Shown: positions 1 through 10,719 of the stretch, piece after piece
How positions within the stretch are numbered: position 1 is the first letter of the stretch
Layout of the letters: every line of letters starts with the position of its first letter
Source: Mesostigma viride
Lineage: Eukaryota > Streptophyta > Mesostigmatophyceae > Mesostigmatales > Mesostigmataceae
Direction of reading: 5' to 3'
Assembly (NCBI GenBank): GCA_009746045.1
Contig: RPFO01000213.1
Coordinates: 8,935,781 to 8,999,780, forward strand
DNA length: 64,000 bases
Made by a program: the position numbers and the translations under genes
Notes under the pieces: generated by a model
Told to the model about the DNA's origin: nothing
The model's input: only the letters and a program-made list of their open reading frames with translations
Database searches by the model: none

Positions 1-1176
1 ACGAAAAGCAAGAAGAAATTATAATAATAATAAGAAGAAATTATAAGAAGAAGAAATAATAATAATAAACAAGCACAAAGTTGACTGCACATGCGACTGT
101 ACCAGTAGGCACGTAGCAAATTTTAGCTGCAGCTTCAATTTCAACTTCATTGCAATTGCAAGTGTGACTGCATGTGTAATTGCACTACCAATGCCTAATG
201 CCCACTGCATGTGCCCAGTGCGAATGCAATTCAAAAGCAACATGCAATCGAAATTACAGCTGAAGCCGGCTATTAACAAAGATATTTAAAGCAGTTGTTA
301 ACTACAGAGACCCAATGAAAATGCAAATGCAATGAAAAAGCAACAGAAGTTGAAGCCACTGCCACTCTACCTGCCGACAGTAACACCACCGCCAGCACCC
401 ACTCATATCCCAACGACAAGGAAATAGAATTGCCCAAAGCCAGACATACATTGGGACGCATAAGCAAACGGCAACGCAAGCGCACATGCAAATGTATACG
501 CAAAGGCAAAGGCAAAGGCAAAGGCAAACGCAAACGCAAACGCAAACGCAAGCTTGTCATGTACCTACGCTTAACTGCAAACGCAAACTGTGCACGAAGC
601 AAAAAGATTGGATGGCCAAGATCATGGCAAATACGAGGGCCGAAAACAATCCAACTTCATCTAAATGTCCGAAATCCTCACGACGTTTCGATGCGCGCTT
701 GAATGTCGAAGGCCTGCGCCGATTATCGATCATAAGTCGAATGTGTAATTGTCGGCTTATGAGAACTGCTTTGCGACAGTATCACGTCAGGCCGTTCCTG
801 TGCAGCCATTTTCCCTGTGCAGCGGGTGGACAACGTTCACTTTCCGCATTATTCATGGCTATCGAAGTTAATTCTTACCGACCCCGGCTGCCATGGCCAC
901 TGGCCACGCATATCAAGTTCAGGTATTCCCGACCTGTAGCGCAGCAGATTTCTGTTGGAAGGCATCCTAAGCATCGTGATAAAAGAAATCCGAACAATAG
1001 ACATTCATGCTGCATCTAAGGACATTATGGCATTTGTATATACTGCAAGTACATGTATCGACATTGCCGTGATTGCTAACCCCGACTCACCATGAACAGG
1101 AACTTTCCCTCTGCCTCCATGAAATGTACTTCGTGAAATGTACTGTAATACATATGATGTACTACGATGATAATCA
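1..1176. other. Low-complexity intergenic DNA
   Basis: No gene recognised. Bases 1-72 are an imperfect AAT/AAG microsatellite. Around 478-553 there is a hexanucleotide tract alternating GGCAAA and CGCAAA, which by itself keeps several frames open and so explains the small ORFs there. Near 1108-1146 the motif GAAATGTACTTCGTG occurs, which is repeated many times in the palindrome that follows. Confidence 0.6.
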
Positions 1177-1791
1177 TCCCAGCAAAGCCATAGTACACCT
1201 TCCGTTTCGACCGCCATGTCGGCCACTAGTCCGGATAGCTCAATGTGCACCTGACCTTGACACTAATCGCACAAACAGCCACAATTTTGCAAGCAAGAAG
1301 ACATGGCTACCTCGGCATTTCATGAAATGTACTTCGTGAAATGCATTTCGTGAAATGTACTAAGGAACGTGATTGGCCGGCGTTCGCTCGCCAAATCTCG
1401 CAAAATGTACTAAGGCACGTGATTGGTCCCGCAAAATGTACTAAGGAACGTGATTGGCCGGCGAAGATTCTGTTTGCTGCAATTAAAATTCCCTACAGAA
1501 TCTTCGCCGGCCAATCACGTTCCTTAGTACATTTTGCGGGACCAATCACGTGCCTTAGTACATTTTGCGAGATTTGGCGAGCGAACGCCGGCCAATCACG
1601 TTCCTTAGTACATTTCACGAAATGCATTTCACGAAGTACATTTCATGAAATGCCGAGGTAGCCATGTCTTCTTGCTTGCAAAATTGTGGCTGTTTGTGCG
1701 ATTAGTGTCAAGGTCAGGTGCACATTGAGCTATCCGGACTAGTGGCCGACATGGCGGTCGAAACGGAAGGTGTGCTATGGCTTTGCTGGGA
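1177..1791. repeat. Large foldback palindrome, 297-bp arms
   Basis: Left arm 1177-1473 and right arm 1495-1791 are reverse complements of equal length with only one mismatch found by eye, separated by a 21-bp loop. Each arm contains three copies of a module built on ACGTGATTGG (an inverted CCAAT box next to an ACGTG core), one of them CACGTGATTGG, plus repeated GAAATGTACTTCGTG and TTCGTGAAATGC motifs. The outer part of each arm also contains the same ORF start, so two identical N-termini point away from the centre. It could be a foldback transposon, a recent inverted duplication of a promoter, or an assembly artefact; the sequence does not decide. Confidence 0.8.
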
Positions 1792-2224
1792 CATAATCGT
1801 GGCTATCTGCTTCCTGGCTTTCGCTATCATGGTGATGGGACACCATGGGAAGCGCAAGTTCGCAGCCATAGTGCTAAGCGGCAGCACCCATGCCGGCAGC
1901 CTAGTGACCGACGAGACGTTCGACTGTAAGTGCGGCCACGAGTGCATGAAGCCCATTAGAATATCACATCTCCAGGCATTGCGAAGCGCCTGGTTTTCGC
2001 CCGGGCGGAAGCAAGAGGACAGGAAGGCGGCGATAAAGCAGCAGCTGCACCAGGGGGGGTACGACGCCATAACCACGATGTCGTCATCTACTCGTCACAA
2101 GTTCGTTCATGGCGCTGGTTTTCGGTTCGTTCTCGACGGGGGAGTCAAGGATATGAACATAGGGTTTGTGACCCCTTTTCACTTTCGCGTTTCACTTTCG
2201 AGGCGGCCTTCAGGCACTGCCTGA
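1718..2224 (+). CDS. Hypothetical ORF reading out of the palindrome
   Basis: Open frame of 168 aa whose first 25 residues lie inside the right palindrome arm. Residues about 25-45 form one hydrophobic stretch that could span a membrane. Further on there is a Cys-rich motif CKCGHEC (about residues 70-76), then a basic helix-like segment rich in R, K, E and Q (about 84-115). A short Cys motif followed by a basic helix is seen in N-terminal domains of some algal and protist DNA-transposon proteins, but no family is recognised here. The mirrored frame on the left arm (minus strand, 1250 down to 1005) shares only the N-terminal part and is not listed. Coding status is uncertain: no introns or splice sites were modelled, and the start lies in repeated DNA. 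Confidence 0.3.
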   Translation: MHIELSGLVADMAVETEGVLWLCWDIIVAICFLAFAIMVMGHHGKRKFAAIVLSGSTHAGSLVTDETFDCKCGHECMKPIRISHLQALRSAWFSPGRKQEDRKAAIKQQLHQGGYDAITTMSSSTRHKFVHGAGFRFVLDGGVKDMNIGFVTPFHFRVSLSRRPSGTA

Positions 2225-2652
2225 AAATTAGCAACCACGTTTGGAACTCTTCGGACCACCTGTGAAACTAATCACATTTGATGATGTGCTGGCGGGCCTG
2301 GGCATCGCATTTGAGCATTACTTCGAGCAGGGCTCAACAAGCTCGATTCGCCAACTCAACCCGAAGAAGCCCTAAGCTGCGGTAAGACATATATTTGTGT
2401 GGATGGCTCTTGATATCATGCTGAATTTCTAGTCTTCTCTAGGTGGACAGTTCATGTGCAGCCATACAGGTCATCCATGTGTGTTTTAACCATGTTGCAT
2501 GTGCCACAGATATTATGAGCAGTATTTACTAAGTGTGCTGGAGTCGTTGTTGCATGCTTGTTGTATTTCACAGTTCACGCCTGCATGAACGCATCGTTGA
2601 TACTAATGATTATTCATATTGCATGACTGTTCTATTGGGGACGCCGCGCTTG

Positions 2653-4416
2653 ATGTCACAACGTGGCCGAAAGGGTGCATCCACCGCTGACGGCCGGTGG
2701 GTGAAATCGATGGACGCATTTCCGAAGAAGCCAGCCGCGGGCCACACCCATGGCGCGGGCGGGGCGCGGGCGGGGGCGGGGGCGGGGGAGAAGGCGCGGG
2801 TGCGGGCGGGCGCGGGCGCCACCCAAGACGCGGGCGCGGGCGCGGGCCCGGGCGGGGGCGGGGGCGGGGGCGCAGGCGCCGGCGCGGGTGCGGGCGCGGG
2901 CGCCACCCAAGGCGCGCGCGCGGGCGCGGGCGGGGGTGGGGGCGCAGGCGCCGGCGCGGGTGCGGGCGCGGGCGCCACCGCCGACTTGGATGATGAGCCA
3001 GCAACCGAAGCCGAGAGGGAGAGGCACCGCTCTTCGAAGGTGTTCGATCTCGAAGTGTTTTGGGGCCCGGATATGACCGTGTATGTCCGCTGGCGCCTAG
3101 CCGCATCGGAGACGTTGGTAAATGCACCGGTGAACAAGTGGCAGCCCACAGGGCCTAATGGCGAGGCTTGTGACGGGGTCACGCCCATTGGGTACACCCC
3201 GCAGGGAGATCCTGTCTATGGGTGCCTCCTCATAGAGCGTGGCAAGGCCCCCAAAGGAAGTCCTGGTCTAGTGCCGCTTTTTGAATGGGACGAGGGCGGT
3301 GCCAGGAGATGTACCTGCGCTAGCCTTCACAGCCTTTTTCCTGACATCGTCGCCGCTGAGAAGCAGCAGTTGCTGGACGGATGGATTGAGCAGGTGCCAA
3401 AGTCCGTGGAGGATGTGCGTGCCAACAACGAGAATCTGTTCGACATCATGGAGCAAAAGCTCAAAGAGAAGCGTGAACTGCAAGCGAACAAGGCGGTACC
3501 CTTACCGCTGCGATCTGCAGGCGACCAGTCGGTTGCGCGGGCAACACGAGCACTGAGGCTGCCCATAAAACAAGTAATCTCACACGTCGCTTGCCCTGCC
3601 CGCGAGATTCAAGCGCAGATCAACCGCGCATGTGCGCCCGCTGCGCGAGGGAGCACATCAACGGCAACGCCCGCTTTGCGCACACTGATTTCCGGCAGGC
3701 ACACCTTCAAGGTGAATGGAAGCCTCATACGACGCAGCGACCTACTCGTTGTTAAGCGGCCAGCCGTCACCTGCGGGCAGGGAATGCCGTGGGCACCACA
3801 CATGCTGGTGAAGGTCCTTGATCTGGAAGGCGATCGCACGGAGCGTGACAGCATTGTCGCCTCTCCTTACTACGCACCGTCGTGGACGGGCCAGTTTTCT
3901 AGAGTGACATTAGGTGGCGGCAGCGCAGGGATGACGGTCCCCATTTCTGATGTACACCTGCAGCACTGGACAGTGGGCGGTACGGCAGAGGTGCACCAGC
4001 CTGAGCTGATCAGTACCGGCAAACTGTCAGCTGCCACGGTGGCGGCGTTGAAAGAGCACCCGCAGATTGACTTTGAGCATTACAAGACTGCCACCGCCGC
4101 CAGGGCAGCAGCAAAGGATGACTGCAATGCCTACTTTGCCGAGCATGGAGCACGTGCGCTTATCGGGATGCGCCTGTGTGCCCTGTTTCCGGGGATAGCG
4201 AGGAAGAGGGAGCGCTTCCATGGCTGGGTCACTAAGGTTCAGGAAAGGGGAGGTCACCTGCTCATCAAGGCGATGTGGGCTGATGGGCAGTGTGAGGACT
4301 ATCATGCCCTGGCGGAGGTGACGCAGTTCGTGTGCGGCTGCCCACACCCAGTCGAGGCATTTGGCCGCGCTCGCTTCTTTCCACAGGAGCTAGGCTGGCA
4401 CCGTGAACGCAGGTGA
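2653..4416 (+). CDS. Unknown 587-aa protein with Gly-Ala repeat and Tudor-like tail
   Basis: Single long open frame without introns. It opens at 2533, but the ATG at 2653 (MSQRGRKG) is the more credible start because the upstream residues look random. Residues about 35-110 are a low-complexity Gly-Ala-Arg stretch encoded by GCGGGC repeats. The rest is complex, evenly composed sequence of real protein character: an acidic segment, a short coiled-coil-like region (about 260-280, around FDIMEQKLKEKREL), Cys pairs, and a C-terminal module (about 520-555) with the pattern GWVTKV, KAMW, DGQCEDY. That pattern resembles Tudor/chromo-type reader folds that precede an Asp-Gly and an acidic-aromatic pair. 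No catalytic motif is recognised. It may be a host gene or an accessory ORF of a mobile element together with the palindrome upstream. Confidence 0.5.
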   Translation: MSQRGRKGASTADGRWVKSMDAFPKKPAAGHTHGAGGARAGAGAGEKARVRAGAGATQDAGAGAGPGGGGGGGAGAGAGAGAGATQGARAGAGGGGGAGAGAGAGAGATADLDDEPATEAERERHRSSKVFDLEVFWGPDMTVYVRWRLAASETLVNAPVNKWQPTGPNGEACDGVTPIGYTPQGDPVYGCLLIERGKAPKGSPGLVPLFEWDEGGARRCTCASLHSLFPDIVAAEKQQLLDGWIEQVPKSVEDVRANNENLFDIMEQKLKEKRELQANKAVPLPLRSAGDQSVARATRALRLPIKQVISHVACPAREIQAQINRACAPAARGSTSTATPALRTLISGRHTFKVNGSLIRRSDLLVVKRPAVTCGQGMPWAPHMLVKVLDLEGDRTERDSIVASPYYAPSWTGQFSRVTLGGGSAGMTVPISDVHLQHWTVGGTAEVHQPELISTGKLSAATVAALKEHPQIDFEHYKTATAARAAAKDDCNAYFAEHGARALIGMRLCALFPGIARKRERFHGWVTKVQERGGHLLIKAMWADGQCEDYHALAEVTQFVCGCPHPVEAFGRARFFPQELGWHRERR

Positions 4417-4461
4417 TGGCACCCACATAGACGATGCCGTCCCTGCTGTGCACAGTGACAG

Positions 4462-4628
4462 TGAAGGCGGGGAGGAGGAGGAAGAGGGAGAGAAAGAGGG
4501 GGAGAAAGAGGGGGAGGAGGAGGGGGAGGAGGAGGGAGAGGGGAGGGAGAGGGGAGGGAGAATGGGAGGGGGAGGGGGAGGAGGAAGAGGGAGAGGGAGA
4601 GGGAGAGGAGGATGCGGAATGGGAGCCG
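4462..4628 (+). repeat. Purine-rich GAGGGA tract
   Basis: About 165 bp of almost pure purine (GAGGGA, GGGGGA and GAGGA variants) directly after the long ORF. It keeps several frames open on both strands, so the Glu/Gly-rich and Ser/Pro-rich ORFs across it are repeat artefacts. Homopurine tracts of this kind can form triplex DNA. Confidence 0.85.
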
Positions 4629-4629
4629 G

Positions 4630-5070
4630 GGATGACTGGTAGATGAGACGGTGCCATCTACCGGCGCATGGAATGAAGTGGTAGACAAGTTTACTCATGG
4701 TTGTCGGCAAGTAGAGCATGCACGCCTGGCCTAGCTGAATTTAAATCAATGAGTTGAGTTTGGAGAGGCTGCATTTTGCTTGGATGAAGAATGTGTTAGC
4801 ATGGCCAAACTTTTATGGCTTGTAGCCAAATCCTCTTGGGGTATGTGCACAGTGTACTAGCGGTGTTGTGCAATTGCGAGGATTCCTGTCTTGTAGCGAT
4901 GTGGCCTCTCACCCTGCAGCCTGGTAGATGTGTTGGCATGCAGCCACCCATCATTGGTCATCCGATCTGGTGTGATTTGCATTTGCACACCTTGTATTAA
5001 GGCCATGATATGATGATGTCTTGTTATTTTTAATGTGTATATGCGAAAAGAGGCATAATATGCTTGTATA
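4630..5070. other. Intergenic, nothing recognised
   Basis: Mixed-composition DNA between the purine tract and the satellite array. Only short ORFs, no RNA gene and no terminal repeat seen. Confidence 0.5.
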
Positions 5071-5074
5071 TAGT

Positions 5075-5835
5075 GCTAGCAAATGTCACTACCTTTACCT
5101 ATGCCTGACCTTACAAGTTGAGGATGGTCTAATGTAGTGGCAAACAGGTTATTTACAACAATTCACAGTTTTCTGACATAGTTTGAGGCAACTATACTTA
5201 CCAAAATGCTTGAAAAAGGCAAAAATTGCACCATTTATGCTAGCAAACGTCACTATTTTGAGATCAAACTGGGCCCAAACTTGGCCCATGGTCTAATCTA
5301 GTGGTGTTTAGGTTGCTTCCAACATTTCATAGCTTTCTGACATAGTTTGATATTGTTTAGTAGCTTACACTGAGCAAAATGCTTGAAAATGGCAAAAAAT
5401 GCACCATTTATGCTAGCAAACGTCACTATTTTGACATCAGACTGAGCCCAAACTTGGCCCATGGTCTAATCTAGTGGTGTTTAGGTTGCTTCCAATATTT
5501 CATAGCTTTATGACGTAGTTTGATATTGTTTAGTAGCTTACACTTAGCAAAATGCTTGAAAATGGCAAAAAATGCAGTATTTATGCTAGCAAACGTCACT
5601 ATTTTGAGTTCAGATTGACCCCAAACTTTGTGCATGGTCTATTCTAGTGGTAATTAGGTTGCTTGCAAATATCCATGATGGTTTGACGTGATTTAGTACT
5701 GTTTCCTATTTATTACTATTTAATTTAACAAAAAATGACAAAAATGTACCTTTGTTGCTAGCAAATGTCACCAAGATGACGTCCGATCGATACCAAACTT
5801 TGTATGAGGTCTATTTTGGTTGCAAACATCATGCA
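5075..5835 (+). repeat. Tandem satellite, about 172-bp unit, 4-5 copies
   Basis: The marker GCTAGCAAAYGTCAC recurs at 5075, 5239, 5412, 5585 and 5757, giving spacings of 164, 173, 173 and 172 bp. The two middle copies are very similar; the outer ones are diverged. Related single copies flank the piggyBac-like element near 27.57 and 29.44 kb, so the family is dispersed as well as tandem. Confidence 0.9.
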
Positions 5836-6335
5836 TGACAATTTTCAGCATAAAAAGACAAACTTCGGTACGAAGTACATTTTGCTTGCTGGAGTACATT
5901 CTTAATGGCTGGTAGGGATTCCCCAAAGAAGATATAGTGGAAGTCACCCCAAGACGTCAATATCCGTCAAGACGTCAATAACAACATGTATGTCCACAGC
6001 TCAGCTAGTAGTCTAAAATATGGGCCTCGAGCTAATCTTGCACGCAAGCAATGCCTATCATCAAGGATTAATTAATGCCTATCAACAAGGAGACAATCAT
6101 GCTTGTTAAATTTCCTAGGACCCACAACTGGGGGGTCGTAGTCTTTGACAATGTCCGCCTGGGCAACGCTACTAATCCTACACATCCGAGGTCCCATGTC
6201 TGAATAAGAGGGGTTGAGCGGATGACGCCAACAGTGTCTGTGCTCTGCATGTCAGCTAAAATCATATCGCGGAGACAAACATATGGCGGTATGTCCAATG
6301 TTGGCCACTGCGTCGCCTAACAGGTTCTTACATGG

Positions 6336-7850
6336 CAGAGTTCCATTATACGGCGTATTATACGGTATTATACGGTATAATGCGCGTTATACAAGGTCGA
6401 GCGGATAATTTTTATCCGTTTTATACGATTTGCGTATTTTTACGTATAATACGGCGAATAATTCGTATAAGCGCTCGTATAATGGGGTTTTCGCGCTCAT
6501 CCGAGGTCCGGCAGCCAAATTTTTCGGGCGGGAACTAAGGCGGGAATGCAAGGGAACTTAGAAACACTACGGAAACCATCCACTGGTTGACATTTGGCGA
6601 CCGTGAGACACAAGGATCTTACAAGCAAGCTACACTGTAGCATGGCAAGTTGGCAACCCAAGTTGGCAACCCTCCATGCTGTTTAGGTCTCTGCCCTTGC
6701 CTCTCGGGCAGCCATGCACCGCATATTAATGTAAGTCATACAGAAAACTGACTGGTACGAGAGCATGGCCGCTTTACATTTTCAATCTGTAGGCATGATC
6801 CTTAGGTCTTGAAAAGCTTATATCCTTGGCCAGGCAACGTTTGGATGTGCGCAGATATGTCTCGACCTTCTGCTCGATGCGGCAACCTCGTTTCAGCAAC
6901 CAGGTGGCGACCGTGCATGTGCTAACTGTTGATAGGCGGGAAATGCTCCTACATTTGAACGCGGATAGATGTTTCACGTTATTCCTTACATGATTTATAA
7001 GCGACGACGGCCAGGAAAGGCTCGCAGCTACGTCCATCAGGTGGGCATGCTGGCTCCGTCAAGAAAGGTAATATGCGGTTTTGATCTGGTACGTGCTATC
7101 CTGTTCACGTGTTCATTGTACTGTATCAAGTTGTTGGGTGGATTGTAAAATAATCGTAGACCTGTAATGGAGGTTTTCTGCTTGTCTTTTGGTTGCTTTA
7201 CTGCCTCTACGCATGATTGGCTCGTGATGGTTGGGAAATACCACTACGACATGCAGATTTTGGACCAGATTTGTCTGCTATTAGCTTATGCTTCATCGAA
7301 AGCAGTGACGTAGTGCTTGGCATTGTTTATAAATATGATAAGCTTGATAAAGCGATGTTTTTTCTTGCTAAAAACATCTCGAAACAAGTGGTTTTCTGGC
7401 CAGATCTAGCCACTATTTCTTGTTTTGCTCGCCAAAGTCAGCCTTCTTCTTGTGTGCTCCTCATGCATACAAGAAACATGGAGATGCCCAGGACCTGCTT
7501 GCATGGAAGCATAGCCATCTTACTTCTTTTTCTTTTTTCATCTTTCCATTTCATTTGGCGTTGTTTTTTAGGCTATAATGCATAGGTAATCTAGCTCCTC
7601 GTGAACCCCGGTTTACACGTCCAGTGTTCCCAAGCACTGCTGAGCAGTGGCAACCCATGTATCATGTGTAGTTTAGTGTCAGAAACATGTGGACTGCTTG
7701 AAATGATATCAAAATGCATGAAACAACCCCAAAAACGATTAAATCCAGTATTTGCGTATAATTTCCGGATAATAGGTACCGTATTATACCGTATTATCCA
7801 TTATACGGACCCCGCGCGTATAACCGCGTATTGCGTATAATGGAACTCTG
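6336..7850. mobile_element. Non-autonomous hAT-type DNA transposon (1,515 bp)
   Basis: The element starts and ends with the 17-bp inverted repeat CAGAGTTCCATTATACG (6336-6352 and its complement at 7834-7850). It is flanked by a perfect 8-bp target duplication TTACATGG at 6328-6335 and 7851-7858. An 8-bp duplication with CAG-starting termini is diagnostic of the hAT superfamily. Both subterminal zones are crowded with TATTATACGG/CCGTATAATA repeats (6345-6480 and 7740-7845), as expected for transposase binding sites. The interior has no recognisable hAT transposase or BED zinc finger; the two small ORFs (6774-7037 minus, 7217-7585 plus) match nothing known to me. It would need a transposase supplied in trans. 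Confidence 0.9.
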
Positions 7851-7858
7851 TTACATGG

Positions 7859-8342
7859 TCGGCAAGGGCCTGACCATGTAAGAAGATATCTCCCTGGCTG
7901 GCCAGTCCACAAGGAACCAGCACAGACCTCATCTGAATCAACCTGATTAATTAACTAACTACTTAATTCATTTATTAAACTCATGCCCCCATTAGGGAGT
8001 CAAGGAGCATTAGCTAACCCCGATTAATTAATTAATTAATTAATTAATTAATTAATTAATTAATTAAACACGTGCTCCTGTTGGGGAGTCACGGAGCACC
8101 GAAGTGCTTTTAATCCCTGTGTGTGCACAACAGGAGAAAGGGCAGAGACCCCCAGTCTCCTTCATGCCTAAGGCATGCCACAGCTGCATTCGGGAACGCT
8201 AGCTAAACGGACACGCCAACGATCCGGCAATCTGTGGGTGCAATAAGACCCATGTGAGCATGGCATAACACTAGGAGCGTGGGCAAGTAATCTCATCATA
8301 GCCAGGACGTAGCATGGCTGTACTAGGACTATACCCCGATCA
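7859..8342. other. AT-rich spacer with (TTAA)n
   Basis: Holds an (ATTA)n tract at about 8022-8067 between two short segments with GTGCTCC/GGAGCAC-type hairpins (about 7983-8015 and 8070-8100). These look like LINE 3' ends, but weakly. No coding sequence is seen. The segment 8170-8342 runs directly into the (ATGG)n tract. Confidence 0.45.
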
Positions 8343-9240
8343 ATGGATGGATGGATGGATGGATGGATGGATGGATGGATGGATGGATGGATGGATGGAT
8401 GGATGGATGGATGGATGGATGGATGGATGGATGGATGGATGGATGGATGGATGGATGGATGGATGGATGGATGGATGGATGGATGGATGGATGGATGGAT
8501 GGATGGATGGATGGATGGATGGATGGATGGATGGATGGATGGATGGATGGATGGATGGATGGATGGATGGATGGATGGATGGATGGATGGATGGATGGAT
8601 GGATGGATGGATGGATGGATGGATGGATGGATGGATGGATGGATGGATGGATGGATGGATGGATGGATGGATGGATGGATGGATGGATGGATGGATGGAT
8701 GGATGGATGGATGGATGGATGGATGGATGGATGGATGGATGGATGGATGGATGGATGGATGGATGGATGGATGGATGGATGGATGGATGGATGGATGGAT
8801 GGATGGATGGATGGATGGATGGATGGATGGATGGATGGATGGATGGATGGATGGATGGATGGATGGATGGATGGATGGATGGATGGATGGATGGATGGAT
8901 GGATGGATGGATGGATGGATGGATGGATGGATGGATGGATGGATGGATGGATGGATGGATGGATGGATGGATGGATGGATGGATGGATGGATGGATGGAT
9001 GGATGGATGGATGGATGGATGGATGGATGGATGGATGGATGGATGGATGGATGGATGGATGGATGGATGGATGGATGGATGGATGGATGGATGGATGGAT
9101 GGATGGATGGATGGATGGATGGATGGATGGATGGATGGATGGATGGATGGATGGATGGATGGATGGATGGATGGATGGATGGATGGATGGATGGATGGAT
9201 GGATGGATGGATGGATGGATGGATGGATGGATGGATGGAT
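8343..9240 (+). repeat. Giant (ATGG)n microsatellite, about 224 copies
   Basis: About 898 bp of uninterrupted ATGG repeats; no interruption seen on reading. The tetranucleotide leaves all frames open (WMDG on plus, IHPS on minus), so every ORF across it is an artefact. It follows sequence ending TATACCCCGATCA, so it may have begun as the tail of a LINE-like insertion. Confidence 0.98.
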
Positions 9241-9479
9241 CAGGCTTGTCTTACATGATGCAGTGGAACTTTGGTGCTGGAGGGTTAATTGTGGCCCGGT
9301 CTGGTTTAGCTTCAGTGCTCTCATGGCGGCCTTCATTTGTAATTATTTGAATGCATGCCCATTGGGCCATGCATAGTGTATATTTTTTACGCATGCACGC
9401 CCATTATGTATCGCTGGGTCCATCCCATCAATGCTTGTTTATTGCCAGGTCTGGTGTAAGTAAGTTAGTGCTATCTAGT

Positions 9480-9615
9480 CTACAAAATCCTCACTACACT
9501 TCTCCCCAAAGCGCCCCTTCCGCTTTGGGGGAGGGGGCTTACCCACATGGGCTGGCGTGTGAGCCGGGACATTGGTCTTCCACCTCTTCTTGTTCTGCAT
9601 AGGAACAGAGAGCGA
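9480..9615 (-). pseudogene. LINE C-terminal fragment
   Basis: On the minus strand the frame reads MQNKKRWKTN, then AHTPAHVGKPPPPKRKGRF. This matches the C-terminus of the LINE at 34.5 kb (MQDKERWKKI, then AHTPDPVGKPPPPKRRRRF). Only the last 40 or so residues remain, so this is a 3' fragment of the same non-LTR retrotransposon family. Upstream residues in the frame are not similar. Confidence 0.75.
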
Positions 9616-9689
9616 AGAAATGCGGTGTGGGGACCCCTTCTCGTGGTAATGCGTTACATGTACTCCCCACCGGGCTTTGCTCTTCATGG

Positions 9690-10620
9690 GTTCATAAAGA
9701 CAACAATTATTCAGTAAGAATTTAATAAATTAGGAACATATATCCGTTGGGAGTCACTGTTACACATATACCTGAAAAGGGGCATATGATTTTAAATACA
9801 TTCTGAGCTACAACCTGCACGTGCATGGGTTTAGTTAACTGGCACCTATACTAGAGGCCTGACATGGGGTGGAGCTTCAGTGCTTCCCCGCCTTCTCCTT
9901 CTCCCACACTGGGTGCTCCGCGTCCTTCTTCTCCGGCCCTGCCCATGGGTGCACCGGCCCCGCCTCCTCCTTCTCCTCTCGGGACGATTCGCGCTCCACG
10001 CATGGCTGCAGCATCAGTTAGCACGGGCAAGACATAGCAGTAACCGCGCTATTGCTGTTCTAGCACCAGCCTAGCAGACTGCCATGATCACTCAGCAAAC
10101 CCACGACAGCTAAACCCTTGGCTGTCACAACCAGTCCATGCATCATTAAGTATGGGTACAGGGAAAGCTTCCCGCATATCCATGGCCATATGGATGGCAG
10201 CAACACAACGACTTGCCCCCTAGCCCCCCGTGCACACACAAAAACGTGGGTCGTGGCTTCCACGCCCCATCCGCCATGCATGACAGCGCGTACCTTACTC
10301 GCATTCACACCGGGCTGCATCCCAGCGCCGTTGCTGTCCCCATGTGACACGTCGGCTGATTAAGCAGACACACAGCAGAGTCTGATGTAAACCGCTAAAC
10401 CCCAAACCCATGCAGACCACAGTCAAGGACGCGTGCATGTCAAGCCATGCCAATTGTGAACCGTACAGCAATTTACTTTTCAAGCCTGAAGAGGTGGATA
10501 GCAGATACTAGCCTGGAAGAGGTTACAGGGGCACATGTCCATTAGCGAGCGGAACAACACAGCATACACCCTACAAGCGTACCGCACAATGTCCTCCTGC
10601 AATTGTCTGCAGATCTCCCA
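9690..10620. other. Intergenic, nothing recognised
   Basis: No gene, RNA gene or terminal repeat could be supported. Short ORFs on both strands are Pro/Leu/Arg-rich and look like composition effects. Confidence 0.5.
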
Positions 10621-10719
10621 ATGCCGCAGACATCTCCACTGCTCTCATGGCGATTGCAAATGCTTCATGCCGCTGACATCTCCACTGCTCTCATGGCGAT
10701 TGCAAATGCTTGATGCCGC
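10621..10719 (+). repeat. 46-bp direct duplication
   Basis: ATGCCGC(A/T)GACATCTCC and the following bases recur at 10621 and 10667, with a third partial start at 10713. The period is 46 bp and the two units differ at two positions seen. Confidence 0.9.

Noticed and set aside
8314..9376. Long ORFs of WMDG or IHPS repeats on both strands
   Set aside because: Produced by the (ATGG)n tract; a stop-free tetranucleotide opens every frame.
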